DNA from: Syntrophomonadaceae bacterium
Lineage (GTDB): Bacteria > Bacillota > Dethiobacteria > DTU022 > UBA8154
Length of the DNA: 11,419 nucleotides
Reading direction: 5' to 3'
NCBI GenBank assembly: GCA_007122565.1
Contig: SKTJ01000170.1
Location: 1-11,419 of the forward strand
Part shown: in pieces, positions 1-5,815 of the stretch
How the letters are laid out: every line of letters starts with the position of its first letter
Numbering within the stretch: the first letter of the stretch is position 1
Made by a program: the position numbers and the translations under genes
Notes under the pieces: generated by a model
Seen by the model: the letters and a program-made list of their open reading frames with translations, nothing else
What the model was told of the DNA's origin: nothing
Database searches by the model: none

Positions 1-86
1 AGGGGTTGCCTTTGCCGACCCGGCCACATTTTAAACTCGCTTCGCTCAGACACTAAAATGTGGAAACCCCGGTCCGGCAAAGCCCT
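1..86. repeat. Imperfect inverted repeat at left window edge
   Basis: The inner arms CCACATTTTA (24-33) and TAAAATGTGG (54-63) are perfectly complementary around a 20-base loop containing GCTTCGCTC. Outside them, the stretch from about 1-23 pairs imperfectly with 67-86 (TTTGCCG..ACC against GGTCCGGCAAA). Together they could form a long interrupted hairpin. There is no U-tract directly after it, so it is not a standard terminator. It could be a dispersed repeat or the edge of a small non-autonomous element whose other parts lie left of the window. Confidence 0.5.
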
Positions 87-322
87 TTGATCGAGCCTGA
101 ACGGTTTCTCACAGGTAATCCTGAACCCCTTCGCGCTATTTTCAAGAGAGCTGAGTAGTTACCTCCTTTTTCGGGCCTGATAACATTTTGTACAACCAAG
201 TTTACTTCGTATTTTACTGTAAATGCAAATATTTCGCAACAATTTAGCATTGGCAAGTTCTTATATGGAAATAATATGTTTTGTTTTGAAAGAATAACTA
301 ATATCAAACATAAACACCTGTA
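87..322. other. Intergenic stretch, no supported gene
   Basis: This non-coding stretch precedes the zinc operon promoter. It turns AT-rich after about 175. An 84-codon minus-strand reading frame crosses it, but its N-terminal half reads through the AT-rich stretch and its C-terminal part through the hairpin, with no recognisable domain. The only structure noted is the 10-base string CAACCAAGTT at 193-202, which recurs at 357-366 in the palindrome before znuA. Confidence 0.5.
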
Positions 323-351
323 TTGACAAAAATATCCTTAGTGTGTATCAT
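323..351 (+). promoter_or_regulatory. Sigma-A promoter of the zinc operon
   Basis: A perfect -35 box TTGACA (323-328) is followed after 17 bases by the -10 box TATCAT (346-351, five of six consensus bases). Transcription would start near 357-359, inside the palindrome that follows, and give a leader of about 55 bases before znuA. The box match and spacing are seen directly; use in vivo is inferred. Confidence 0.75.
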
Positions 352-354
352 AAA

Positions 355-369
355 TGCAACCAAGTTGCA
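355..369. promoter_or_regulatory. Palindromic operator candidate before znuA
   Basis: TGCAACCAAGTTGCA is a perfect 6-3-6 inverted repeat (TGCAAC, CAA, GTTGCA). It starts four bases after the -10 box and covers the predicted transcription start, where a repressor would block initiation. The obvious expectation is zinc-dependent repression, but the sequence does not match the Zur box or the AdcR site as I know them, so the regulator is unassigned. Its core AACCAAGTT also occurs at 194-202. Confidence 0.5.
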
Positions 370-412
370 ATAAGATAACTTATGACTTTATGTATAAGGG
401 GGTATATATAAC

Positions 413-1486
413 TTGAAAATGAAGCGTAGTCTTGACGCACTGTTAAAAATTGTAATCGTTATTTGTTTTTTCAGTGTTTTGCTGCTCAATGGATGCAGTC
501 CCGCTACATCAGAGCAATCAGAGCAACCGGACTCAACACAAATACAAATAGAAGAACAGGGAAAACAGGATATTGAGGCTACTGTTCCGGAAGAGGAAAA
601 AGTGAAAGTGGTAGCTACAATTTTCCCTTTAGCTGATATTGTGGACCAGGTAGGCGGTGAACTTGTGGAAGTAAACGTGCTGCTTGGGTCAGGTGCCAGT
701 CCTCATACCTTTGAGCCTACAGTGGAACAGGCCCGGTTTGTAACTGATGCGGATCTGGTATTTTTTATTGGCGGAGGCCTGGATGACTGGGCGGTGAGGC
801 TGGCAGAAGCAGCGGGAAATGTCGGGTTGGTGGCCATGATGGACGCCTCGGAAGACTGGGTTCTGGATTATGATCCGATACACCTGGATGAGGAGCATGA
901 CCATGACCATGACCATGATCACGGGCACGAGCATGATGATGACGATCATGACCATGATCACCACCACGGGCCGCACGATCCCCATATCTGGTTGGATCCG
1001 ATGATTGTCAAAGATGTTATTGCACCCCTGATTGCCGGGCAGTTGCAGGAGGTCTATCCCCAGGGCAGCGAGGTTTTCCAGGAAAACCTCGCTCGCTTTC
1101 AGGATGAACTGGATCTGCTCAACCGGGAAATAGCCGAGGCAGTGGGGTCATTTCAGCAAAAGCGTTTTATTTCATATCATTCAGCCTGGAATTATTTTGC
1201 CTGGCGTTATGGGCTGGAGGAAGTAGCAGCCGTGGAAGAGTTCCCCGGTAAAGAGCCCTCAGCGAAATGGATGGCGGAACTTGTGAAGCTGGCTGCCGCT
1301 AATAATATCCAGGTGATTTTTGCAGAACCGCAGCTGGGAGGTAATGCGGCCCAGGTAATTGCCGAAGAAATTGGCGGAGAAGTACTATTACTCGATCCGT
1401 TGGGAGGCAAAGGGGTTAGGGAAAGAGAAAGTTATGTAGAGCTGATGCGCTACAACTTGAAAATATTAACTGAAGCCATGCGCTAG
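413..1486 (+). CDS. znuA: Zinc ABC transporter, substrate-binding lipoprotein ZnuA
   Basis: This is the extracellular Zn(II)-capturing lipoprotein of a cluster 9 metal ABC importer, 357 aa. A hydrophobic signal segment (about 10-26) ends in a lipobox LLNGC with C28 as the lipidated cysteine. Metal ligands of the family are visible: H98 in SPHTFEP, H191 in DPHIWLDP and H256 in SYHSAWNY, with an acidic fourth ligand near E305 or D328. Residues 157-188 form a long His/Asp loop of HDHDH repeats, which is typical of zinc rather than manganese binders. The chosen start is TTG, because AAGGGGGT (396-403) sits nine bases before it; the in-frame ATG at 419 would be 15 bases away. znuC and znuB follow on the same strand. 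Family assignment is firm; zinc specificity rests on the His loop. Confidence 0.93.
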   Translation: MKMKRSLDALLKIVIVICFFSVLLLNGCSPATSEQSEQPDSTQIQIEEQGKQDIEATVPEEEKVKVVATIFPLADIVDQVGGELVEVNVLLGSGASPHTFEPTVEQARFVTDADLVFFIGGGLDDWAVRLAEAAGNVGLVAMMDASEDWVLDYDPIHLDEEHDHDHDHDHGHEHDDDDHDHDHHHGPHDPHIWLDPMIVKDVIAPLIAGQLQEVYPQGSEVFQENLARFQDELDLLNREIAEAVGSFQQKRFISYHSAWNYFAWRYGLEEVAAVEEFPGKEPSAKWMAELVKLAAANNIQVIFAEPQLGGNAAQVIAEEIGGEVLLLDPLGGKGVRERESYVELMRYNLKILTEAMR

Positions 1487-1509
1487 TCAATATCCTGGAA
1501 ATGAAAAAA

Positions 1510-1533
1510 GTTGGAAAGTTGGAAAGTTGGAAA
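1510..1533 (+). repeat. Three tandem copies of GTTGGAAA
   Basis: Three exact head-to-tail 8-bp units lie in the 89-base gap between znuA and znuC, followed by a purine-rich tail (to about 1560) that leads to the znuC ribosome site. The array is short, has an eight-base period and does not encode anything in the operon. It could be a slippage-prone spacer that varies between strains. Confidence 0.8.
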
Positions 1534-1575
1534 GGAAAAGAGAAACCTGGGAAAAGCAAACAAGGTGGTATCTGA

Positions 1576-2337
1576 GTGATGTCCCGTCAACCTGTGGTCA
1601 AAACTATTAATCTGTGTTTCTCCTTTAACGGGCAGGAAGTCCTGAAGAATATAAATCTGGAAATAACAGCTGGTGAAATGGTGGGGATTATTGGCCCAAA
1701 TGGAGCCGGTAAAACAACTTTGCTGCGCCTCCTGCTGGGATTGCTTAAACCGTCTTCCGGTCATGTGGAATTGTTTGGCCTGGGGCCCGATAAAATGGGG
1801 GAAAAAAGAGATGCTGTGGGGTATATGCCCCAGCGGACCAATTTTGACCGGAATTTCCCCCTTTCTGTTTTGGATGTGGTGAAAATGGGCTTGGTTACCT
1901 CCAGCGTGTTCGGGCGTCCCTTTTCCCGGGGGCATTTGGAAAAAGCGAAGCTGAGCCTGGAAAAAGTGGGGCTTCTTTCTCTTAAAGATAAGCATTTTGG
2001 GGAGCTATCGGGGGGGCAGCAGCAACGGGCTTTTCTGGCCCGGGCTCTTTGCAAGGAGCCTGCTCTTTTAATCCTCGATGAGCCCAATACAGGCCTTGAT
2101 CTGCCTACCCAGTATCACTTTTTTTCGCTGCTGCAAGAGTTGCAGCAAGCTGAAAATCTTACGGTGGTTATGGTTTCGCATGACTTGGCGGTCATTGCCC
2201 GCTATGCGAATAAGTTAGCGTGCATTAATAGAGCGATGCATGTGCACGGAACACCTCCGGAGGTTTTAAACAGCCCTCTTTTAGAAAAAGCGTACCGCTG
2301 CGAGTATGAAATCCTATTTGGGCGGGAAAGGGGATAA
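1576..2337 (+). CDS. znuC: Zinc ABC transporter ATPase ZnuC
   Basis: This cytoplasmic ATPase powers zinc import with ZnuB, 253 aa. The ABC motifs are complete and in order: Walker A GPNGAGKTT (40-48), Q-loop in YMPQR (83-87), signature LSGGQQQR (144-151), Walker B LLILDEP (164-170) and the switch histidine H202 in VSHD. The short C-terminal tail after the H-loop is normal for this family. The start can be GTG at 1576 or the adjacent ATG at 1579; AAGGTGG (1562-1568) suits either, with spacings of 7 and 10. It lies between the binding protein and the permease and ends three bases before the permease start, so it belongs to that transporter. Confidence 0.93.
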   Translation: MMSRQPVVKTINLCFSFNGQEVLKNINLEITAGEMVGIIGPNGAGKTTLLRLLLGLLKPSSGHVELFGLGPDKMGEKRDAVGYMPQRTNFDRNFPLSVLDVVKMGLVTSSVFGRPFSRGHLEKAKLSLEKVGLLSLKDKHFGELSGGQQQRAFLARALCKEPALLILDEPNTGLDLPTQYHFFSLLQELQQAENLTVVMVSHDLAVIARYANKLACINRAMHVHGTPPEVLNSPLLEKAYRCEYEILFGRERG

Positions 2338-2340
2338 CAG

Positions 2341-3174
2341 TTGGAAATTTTTACTTACGGTTTTATGCAAAGAGCTTTTCTGGCCGTAACGATGGTGGGG
2401 CTGCTTTGCTCTACCCTTTCCTTTTTTGTGGTTTTGAACAAGCTCTCTTTCATGGGTGCCGGAATTTCCCATGCCATCCTTGGAGGGATTGCCATTGGGG
2501 TATTAACCGGTATTAATCCTCTATACAGCGGAGGGATTTTTGCCGTTTTTATTGCGTTATTAATTGGCTATATGAGCAAGTACGGTAAAATACAGGAAGA
2601 TACACTGATCGGTATTTTTTTCTCCAGTGGCATGGCCCTGGGTATTACATTAATCAGCTTTAAGGAAGGTTTTTTCCCTGAACTGTTTAGTTTTCTTTTT
2701 GGTAATGTTCTGGCTGTATCATGGGATGATCTGCGCTTTCTTGCAGTTGTGATGGCAGTAGTCTTTCTGTTTGTCGTCGTTTTCTTTAAAGAACTTTTGA
2801 CCATCTCCTTTGATGAAGAACTGGCCAAGGCGAATGGGCTGCCTGCGACGGCCCTTTACCTGGGGTTGTTGGTGGCCCTGGCCCTGACAATTATCGTCTC
2901 CGTGAAGGTGGTGGGAGTGGTTCTCTCATCGGCTTTGCTGGTCATCCCTGCAGCAGCGGGTTTTCGCTTCAGCAAAAACTACCGTTTCATGCTTCTTTTT
3001 TCCATTCTGATCGGTCTGTTCAGCGGTTTTTCCGGCCTGACCCTTTCTTACTTATACAATATTCCCTCAGGTGCGGCGATTGTTTTATTTGCGGCAGCTG
3101 TTTTTTTCATTTCTTACCTTAACCTTGTTTTGAGTAAACTGCGCCGCAATCGTGGTAAAGAACTACAGTTATAG
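2341..3174 (+). CDS. znuB: Zinc ABC transporter permease ZnuB
   Basis: This is the membrane channel subunit of the zinc importer, 277 aa, of the ABC-3 permease family. About eight hydrophobic segments are visible, at roughly 12-33, 43-58, 62-78, 89-106, 131-150, 171-203, 216-236 and 243-264. The family signature region LSFMGAGISHAILGG (35-49) is present, as is VKVVGVVLSSALLVIPAA (188-205), which is typical of the coupling helices. The start is TTG three bases after the znuC stop, with an AAAGGGG ribosome site seven bases upstream. The next in-frame ATG (2365) would cut into the conserved N-terminal FxYGFMQRA stretch, so TTG is preferred. Tight spacing indicates translation coupled to znuC. 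Confidence 0.92.
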   Translation: MEIFTYGFMQRAFLAVTMVGLLCSTLSFFVVLNKLSFMGAGISHAILGGIAIGVLTGINPLYSGGIFAVFIALLIGYMSKYGKIQEDTLIGIFFSSGMALGITLISFKEGFFPELFSFLFGNVLAVSWDDLRFLAVVMAVVFLFVVVFFKELLTISFDEELAKANGLPATALYLGLLVALALTIIVSVKVVGVVLSSALLVIPAAAGFRFSKNYRFMLLFSILIGLFSGFSGLTLSYLYNIPSGAAIVLFAAAVFFISYLNLVLSKLRRNRGKELQL

Positions 3175-3204
3175 GCAGGAATAAGGAGCATTTCTGCAGA
3201 ATTA

Positions 3205-3231
3205 GTATTACAATACATATAAATGTAATAC
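3205..3231. promoter_or_regulatory. Inverted repeat upstream of the FmdE-family gene
   Basis: GTATTACA (3205-3212) and TGTAATAC (3224-3231) are perfect 8-base complements separated by 11 bases, just before the ribosome site GGAGGG (3236-3241). The same positions read as GTATTAC-N13-GTAATAC resemble the general form of NikR-type operators (7-base arms, 13-14 base gap), but the identity of the binding protein is a guess. It suggests that the FmdE gene is controlled separately from the zinc operon. Confidence 0.45.
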
Positions 3232-3247
3232 AATTGGAGGGTATAAA

Positions 3248-3862
3248 ATGTGTATGGAAAAGACACCCTGGGAAAGGGCTGTTGAGTTTCACGGACATGT
3301 TTGTATGGGATTGGCCCTGGGTTTCCGGGTGGCCGAGGCAGCGATGGGTGCTTTAGGGAGCATGCGGGATGTGGATGAGCAGATGATTGCTATTGCGGAG
3401 AATGACAGTTGTGCTGTGGATGCAATCCAGGTTATCACAGGGTGTACCGTGGGAAAAGGCAACCTGATCCTGCGCGATTATGGCAAACAGGCTTTCACCT
3501 TTGCCCTGCGGGAAAAAAAGAAAGCAGTACGGATTACGGAAAAAAGTCCGGCACGACTGAACCAAGAGGCAGTTTCAGCCCTGCGGGAAAAAATTGCTGC
3601 CGGAAATGCTTCTGATGAAGATAAAGCCAACCTCAAAGAAATGAGCGACGAGATGGTAAAAGATTACCTTGCCAAACCGCTGGGTGAAGTCTGCTCAGTT
3701 ACAGAAATAACCTATGATATTCCCGAAAAAGCACGCATCTTCCCATCCGTAACCTGTTTCAGCTGCGGAGAGAAGGTTATGGAACCCCGGGCCCGGCTGC
3801 AAGACGGCAAAGCGATTTGTATACCCTGTGCAGGCAACTATGAACGGGGCTGGGGAAAATAA
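3248..3862 (+). CDS. FmdE-family protein with C-terminal zinc ribbon
   Basis: This 204-aa soluble protein is named after subunit E of archaeal formylmethanofuran dehydrogenase, but bacterial stand-alone members like this one have no settled function. The hallmark HGHVCMG is at 15-21, followed by further family cysteines C55 (in SCAVDAIQ) and C66 (in TGCTVGKGN), probably a metal or Fe-S site. The C-terminal part has two CxxC pairs (C170/C173 and C191/C194) spaced like a DksA/TraR-type zinc ribbon. Start ATG has GGAGGG six bases upstream; a second in-frame ATG two codons later is also possible. No other formylmethanofuran dehydrogenase subunit is nearby, so that activity should not be assumed. 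Molybdenum, tungsten or other metal association is a reasonable inference from family context only. Confidence 0.85.
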   Translation: MCMEKTPWERAVEFHGHVCMGLALGFRVAEAAMGALGSMRDVDEQMIAIAENDSCAVDAIQVITGCTVGKGNLILRDYGKQAFTFALREKKKAVRITEKSPARLNQEAVSALREKIAAGNASDEDKANLKEMSDEMVKDYLAKPLGEVCSVTEITYDIPEKARIFPSVTCFSCGEKVMEPRARLQDGKAICIPCAGNYERGWGK

Positions 3863-3873
3863 CAGCTTTTTAA

Positions 3874-4971
3874 CTACTTTTTCCTGCTCATCAGGAAGCC
3901 GGCCACTGCTGCCGTAATAGGGATAGAGATGACTAGCCCGATGCTGCCTGCAATTCCCCTTACAAACTCGGTGGCAATAATATCAAGATTGATGATCTTG
4001 AGCCATTCCATTTCATAGCCCATCAGGAGCAGCAGGAGGGGCATGGCACCACCCACATAGGCCAAAACAAGCGTATTGGACATTGTTCCCATGATATCCC
4101 GGCCCACATTAAGGGCTGCCCGGGTCAACTTGTAAGGGCCTATGTTGGGATCAACATCACTTATTTCCGACGCTGCGGAAGCTACCGACATCCCCACGTC
4201 TGTGACTGCCCCCAGTGAACCGATGATAATTCCGGCAAAAAGAAGGCCCCGAATATCGATGGATTGCTCCATAAAAAAGAGCATCTGTGCTTCCTCGCTG
4301 CTGAATCCTGTGAGGTGGGAGATTTCTCCTACCCAGAGAGCAAGGATACCAGCTACGGTAACACCACAGACAGTGCCCACAATAGCAGCAAAGGACTTAG
4401 CATTAATACCACCCACAACCAGAAGAATGAAGATAATAATAGCAATTGCAGAAATGGTGGTGACGGGGATAGGTTCATAACCTGCAAGCAGCAGGGGAAG
4501 GATTACTTTAAAAATAACAGCACCTGTAAAAACCAGGGTTATGATCGTTTTAAGTCCCTGCATCCTGCCAATAACCAGCAGCAATATGACAAATAGCGCC
4601 GCAAGGTAATATAGCCCCCGGTCACGCACAACGTCATGCAGATGGGCCTTTTCCAGCACCCCGTCGGTCACAGTAGCTACCAGGATAATCTCGGTTCCCT
4701 CTTCGAGATAGACATTAAGGTACATGTCATCTTCTATATAAGTACTGTCGATCCAAATTAATTCACCTTTAAAGGGGCCGCTTGTCAGTAACACCTCTGC
4801 TTCCTGATCCAGCGTGGCAAAAGGATGCACAGAAGCCACATCTTCCACGGAAATCACTTTTCCGCGGAAAAACTCCATTGGTTCCACTTCCCAATCTTCT
4901 GCATAAACAGGATTGGCGGAAAAAAGAAAAAATATCAATAATGGAAGAAAAAGCGTCAGGAAGTGTTTCAT
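3874..4971 (-). CDS. YibE/F-family multi-pass membrane protein
   Basis: This 365-aa protein has an N-terminal signal peptide (hydrophobic 5-20, likely cleavage after NPVYA at 24). Next comes an extracytoplasmic domain of about 95 residues (26-120), and then seven or eight membrane segments starting near 121 and ending near 362. Recognisable YibE/F stretches are GSLGAVTDVGMSVASA (251-266) and GRDIMGTMSNTLVLAY (290-305), with charged residues D258 and D292 inside or next to helices, as in many transporters. The substrate and role of the family are unknown. The ATG has AGAGGTGA upstream at ribosome-site distance. It is a single-gene unit, convergent with the FmdE gene (11-base gap) and divergent from the marR-hgcAB operon. 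Confidence 0.85.
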   Translation of the reverse strand: MKHFLTLFLPLLIFFLFSANPVYAEDWEVEPMEFFRGKVISVEDVASVHPFATLDQEAEVLLTSGPFKGELIWIDSTYIEDDMYLNVYLEEGTEIILVATVTDGVLEKAHLHDVVRDRGLYYLAALFVILLLVIGRMQGLKTIITLVFTGAVIFKVILPLLLAGYEPIPVTTISAIAIIIFILLVVGGINAKSFAAIVGTVCGVTVAGILALWVGEISHLTGFSSEEAQMLFFMEQSIDIRGLLFAGIIIGSLGAVTDVGMSVASAASEISDVDPNIGPYKLTRAALNVGRDIMGTMSNTLVLAYVGGAMPLLLLLMGYEMEWLKIINLDIIATEFVRGIAGSIGLVISIPITAAVAGFLMSRKK

Positions 4972-5009
4972 TTTTTAATTTCACCTCTGCACGAATAGGA
5001 TTAGTAATT

Positions 5010-5038
5010 ATCATAACACACATTCAATCATGTATAAA
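5010..5038 (-). promoter_or_regulatory. Possible promoter of the YibE/F gene
   Basis: Read on the minus strand, TTTATA (-35, at 5033-5038) and TATGAT (-10, at 5010-5015) are separated by 17 bases. They match the sigma-A consensus at four and five of six positions. The element is about 40 bases upstream of the start codon. The -35 is weak, so this is a best candidate only. Confidence 0.4.
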
Positions 5039-5060
5039 CAAGAATCGTCGGCGGATTTGG

Positions 5061-5235
5061 AGGCAAGTATTCAGTAGTCAGGAGTCAGTAGTCAGTAGAA
5101 GGGCTAGGGGCAGGAGTCAGGGCAGGAGAAGAGAAGGGCTGGGGGCAGGAGGCAGGGGCAAGAGATAGTAGTCAGTAGTCAGGAGAAGAGCTAGGGGACA
5201 GGAGGCAAAAGAACAGGAGTCGGGAGTAGAAGAAA
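5061..5235 (+). repeat. Purine-rich heptamer repeat block 1
   Basis: The plus strand is almost pure purine with regularly placed TC and CT, built from heptamers (G/T)AGTCAG followed by GAGAAGGGCTAGGGGCAGGA-like strings. The best-preserved unit is 5067-5118 (starts GTATTCAG, then three heptamers). It matches 7298-7349 at 50 of 52 positions and is in the same orientation. Degenerate copies continue to about 5235. The block lies between the divergent YibE/F and marR genes and encodes nothing convincing. Confidence 0.85.
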
Positions 5236-5238
5236 GGA

Positions 5239-5268
5239 TTGACAGGTAGGAGGCGGGCGTTTTATAAT
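5239..5268 (+). promoter_or_regulatory. Promoter of the marR-hgcAB operon
   Basis: TTGACA (5239-5244) and TATAAT (5263-5268) are both perfect consensus boxes, 18 bases apart. The -35 box and much of the spacer (GGTAGGAGGCGGG) continue the composition of the repeat block to the left, so the repeat may have contributed part of the promoter. Expected start of transcription is near 5275, shortly before the palindrome. Confidence 0.7.
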
Positions 5269-5280
5269 TATCTGGAAACA

Positions 5281-5295
5281 GTTGTATAATACAAC
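5281..5295. promoter_or_regulatory. Perfect palindrome, MarR operator candidate
   Basis: GTTGTATAATACAAC is a perfect 6-3-6 inverted repeat 13 bases after the -10 box and 53 bases before the marR start. Size and symmetry suit a MarR-family dimer, and its position over the early transcribed region suits autorepression of the whole operon. It has the same 6-3-6 geometry as the palindrome before znuA but a different sequence. Binding is inferred. Confidence 0.6.
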
Positions 5296-5347
5296 TAATT
5301 CATATGCCAACAATTTGGGGGCATTAGCAAAGGGTGAGTTTTATTAA

Positions 5348-5815
5348 ATGGATGTGCAGGAAATTCGGCTGATCCGGGAAAGAATGCTTCAATTGCAGCG
5401 TAATTTGGGTGGTCAGTTGAAAAGCGATACCAAATGTTGTGGTATTACGGTGGCCCAGTGCCATGCTCTGATGAAGGTGGGGCTAAAGGGGGAGATATCC
5501 CTGGTTGAACTGGCAGGCAGCCTCGGCCTGGATAACAGCACTCTCAGCCGGACAATTGACAGTATGGTGCAAGCCGGCCTGGTTGAGCGAAATGCAAATC
5601 CACAGGACCGCCGTTATGTGACCATTTCCCTTAGCAGAAAAGGGTTGGCGTTATATAATAATATTGACAGCACTTTTAATGAATATTTTGCCAGTGTATT
5701 TGATTTAATACCGGAAGATAAGCGGGGACAGATTTTGGAAAGCTTTACGTTGCTTACGGAAGCTGTTTCTAAATTAGGCAGCCCGGACTGCTACATGGAG
5801 GAATCCACAAGGTGA
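5348..5815 (+). CDS. MarR-family regulator with N-terminal cysteine motif
   Basis: This 155-aa winged-helix repressor is probably the regulator of the mercury-methylation operon it heads. The winged helix-turn-helix spans about 50-97: recognition helix near NSTLSRTIDSMVQAGLV (63-79) and wing with DRR (87-89), the usual MarR wing residues. Flanking helices 1-46 and 104-146 would form the dimer interface. Cysteines C30, C31 and C38 in TKCCGITVAQC, plus C148 near the end, are not general MarR features and look like a soft-metal or thiol sensor. Start ATG has AAGGGTGA ten bases upstream. Its TGA stop overlaps the hgcA GTG start by four bases. The family is clear; the effector (Hg, As or redox) is inference. 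Confidence 0.88.
   Translation: MDVQEIRLIRERMLQLQRNLGGQLKSDTKCCGITVAQCHALMKVGLKGEISLVELAGSLGLDNSTLSRTIDSMVQAGLVERNANPQDRRYVTISLSRKGLALYNNIDSTFNEYFASVFDLIPEDKRGQILESFTLLTEAVSKLGSPDCYMEESTR

Noticed and set aside
53..307. 84-codon minus-strand reading frame before the zinc operon
   Set aside because: No domain recognised, no good ribosome site seen, and its C-terminal part is a translation of the inverted repeat at 1-86 while its start lies in AT-rich promoter-proximal DNA.
689..985. 98-codon minus-strand frame inside znuA
   Set aside because: It is the antisense of the His/Asp-rich loop; its Val/Met/Ile-rich repeats are a direct product of the CATGAC codon repeats on the coding strand.
1483..1995. 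170-codon minus-strand frame opposite znuC
   Set aside because: It lies antisense to the conserved Walker A region of znuC and shows no family motifs or plausible start context.
3175..3201. Terminator after znuB
   Set aside because: GCAGGAA and TTTCTGC could pair with one mismatch around an 11-base loop, but the stem is weak and no U-tract follows.
3248..3862. Calling the FmdE-family gene a methanogenesis enzyme subunit
   Set aside because: No partner subunits are present, the zinc-ribbon form is common in non-methanogens, and the window looks bacterial.
3863..3873. Bidirectional terminator between the FmdE and YibE/F genes
   Set aside because: The gap is only 11 bases; T-runs occur on the plus strand but no paired stem of useful length could be found.
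4782..5168. 128-codon plus-strand frame running into repeat block 1
   Set aside because: Its first half is antisense to the YibE/F gene and its end is Arg/Gly-rich translation of the purine repeat; no conserved features.
5061..5235. CRISPR-like array in the purine repeat block
   Set aside because: The units are short heptamers without regular unique spacers of constant length, and no cas genes are nearby.
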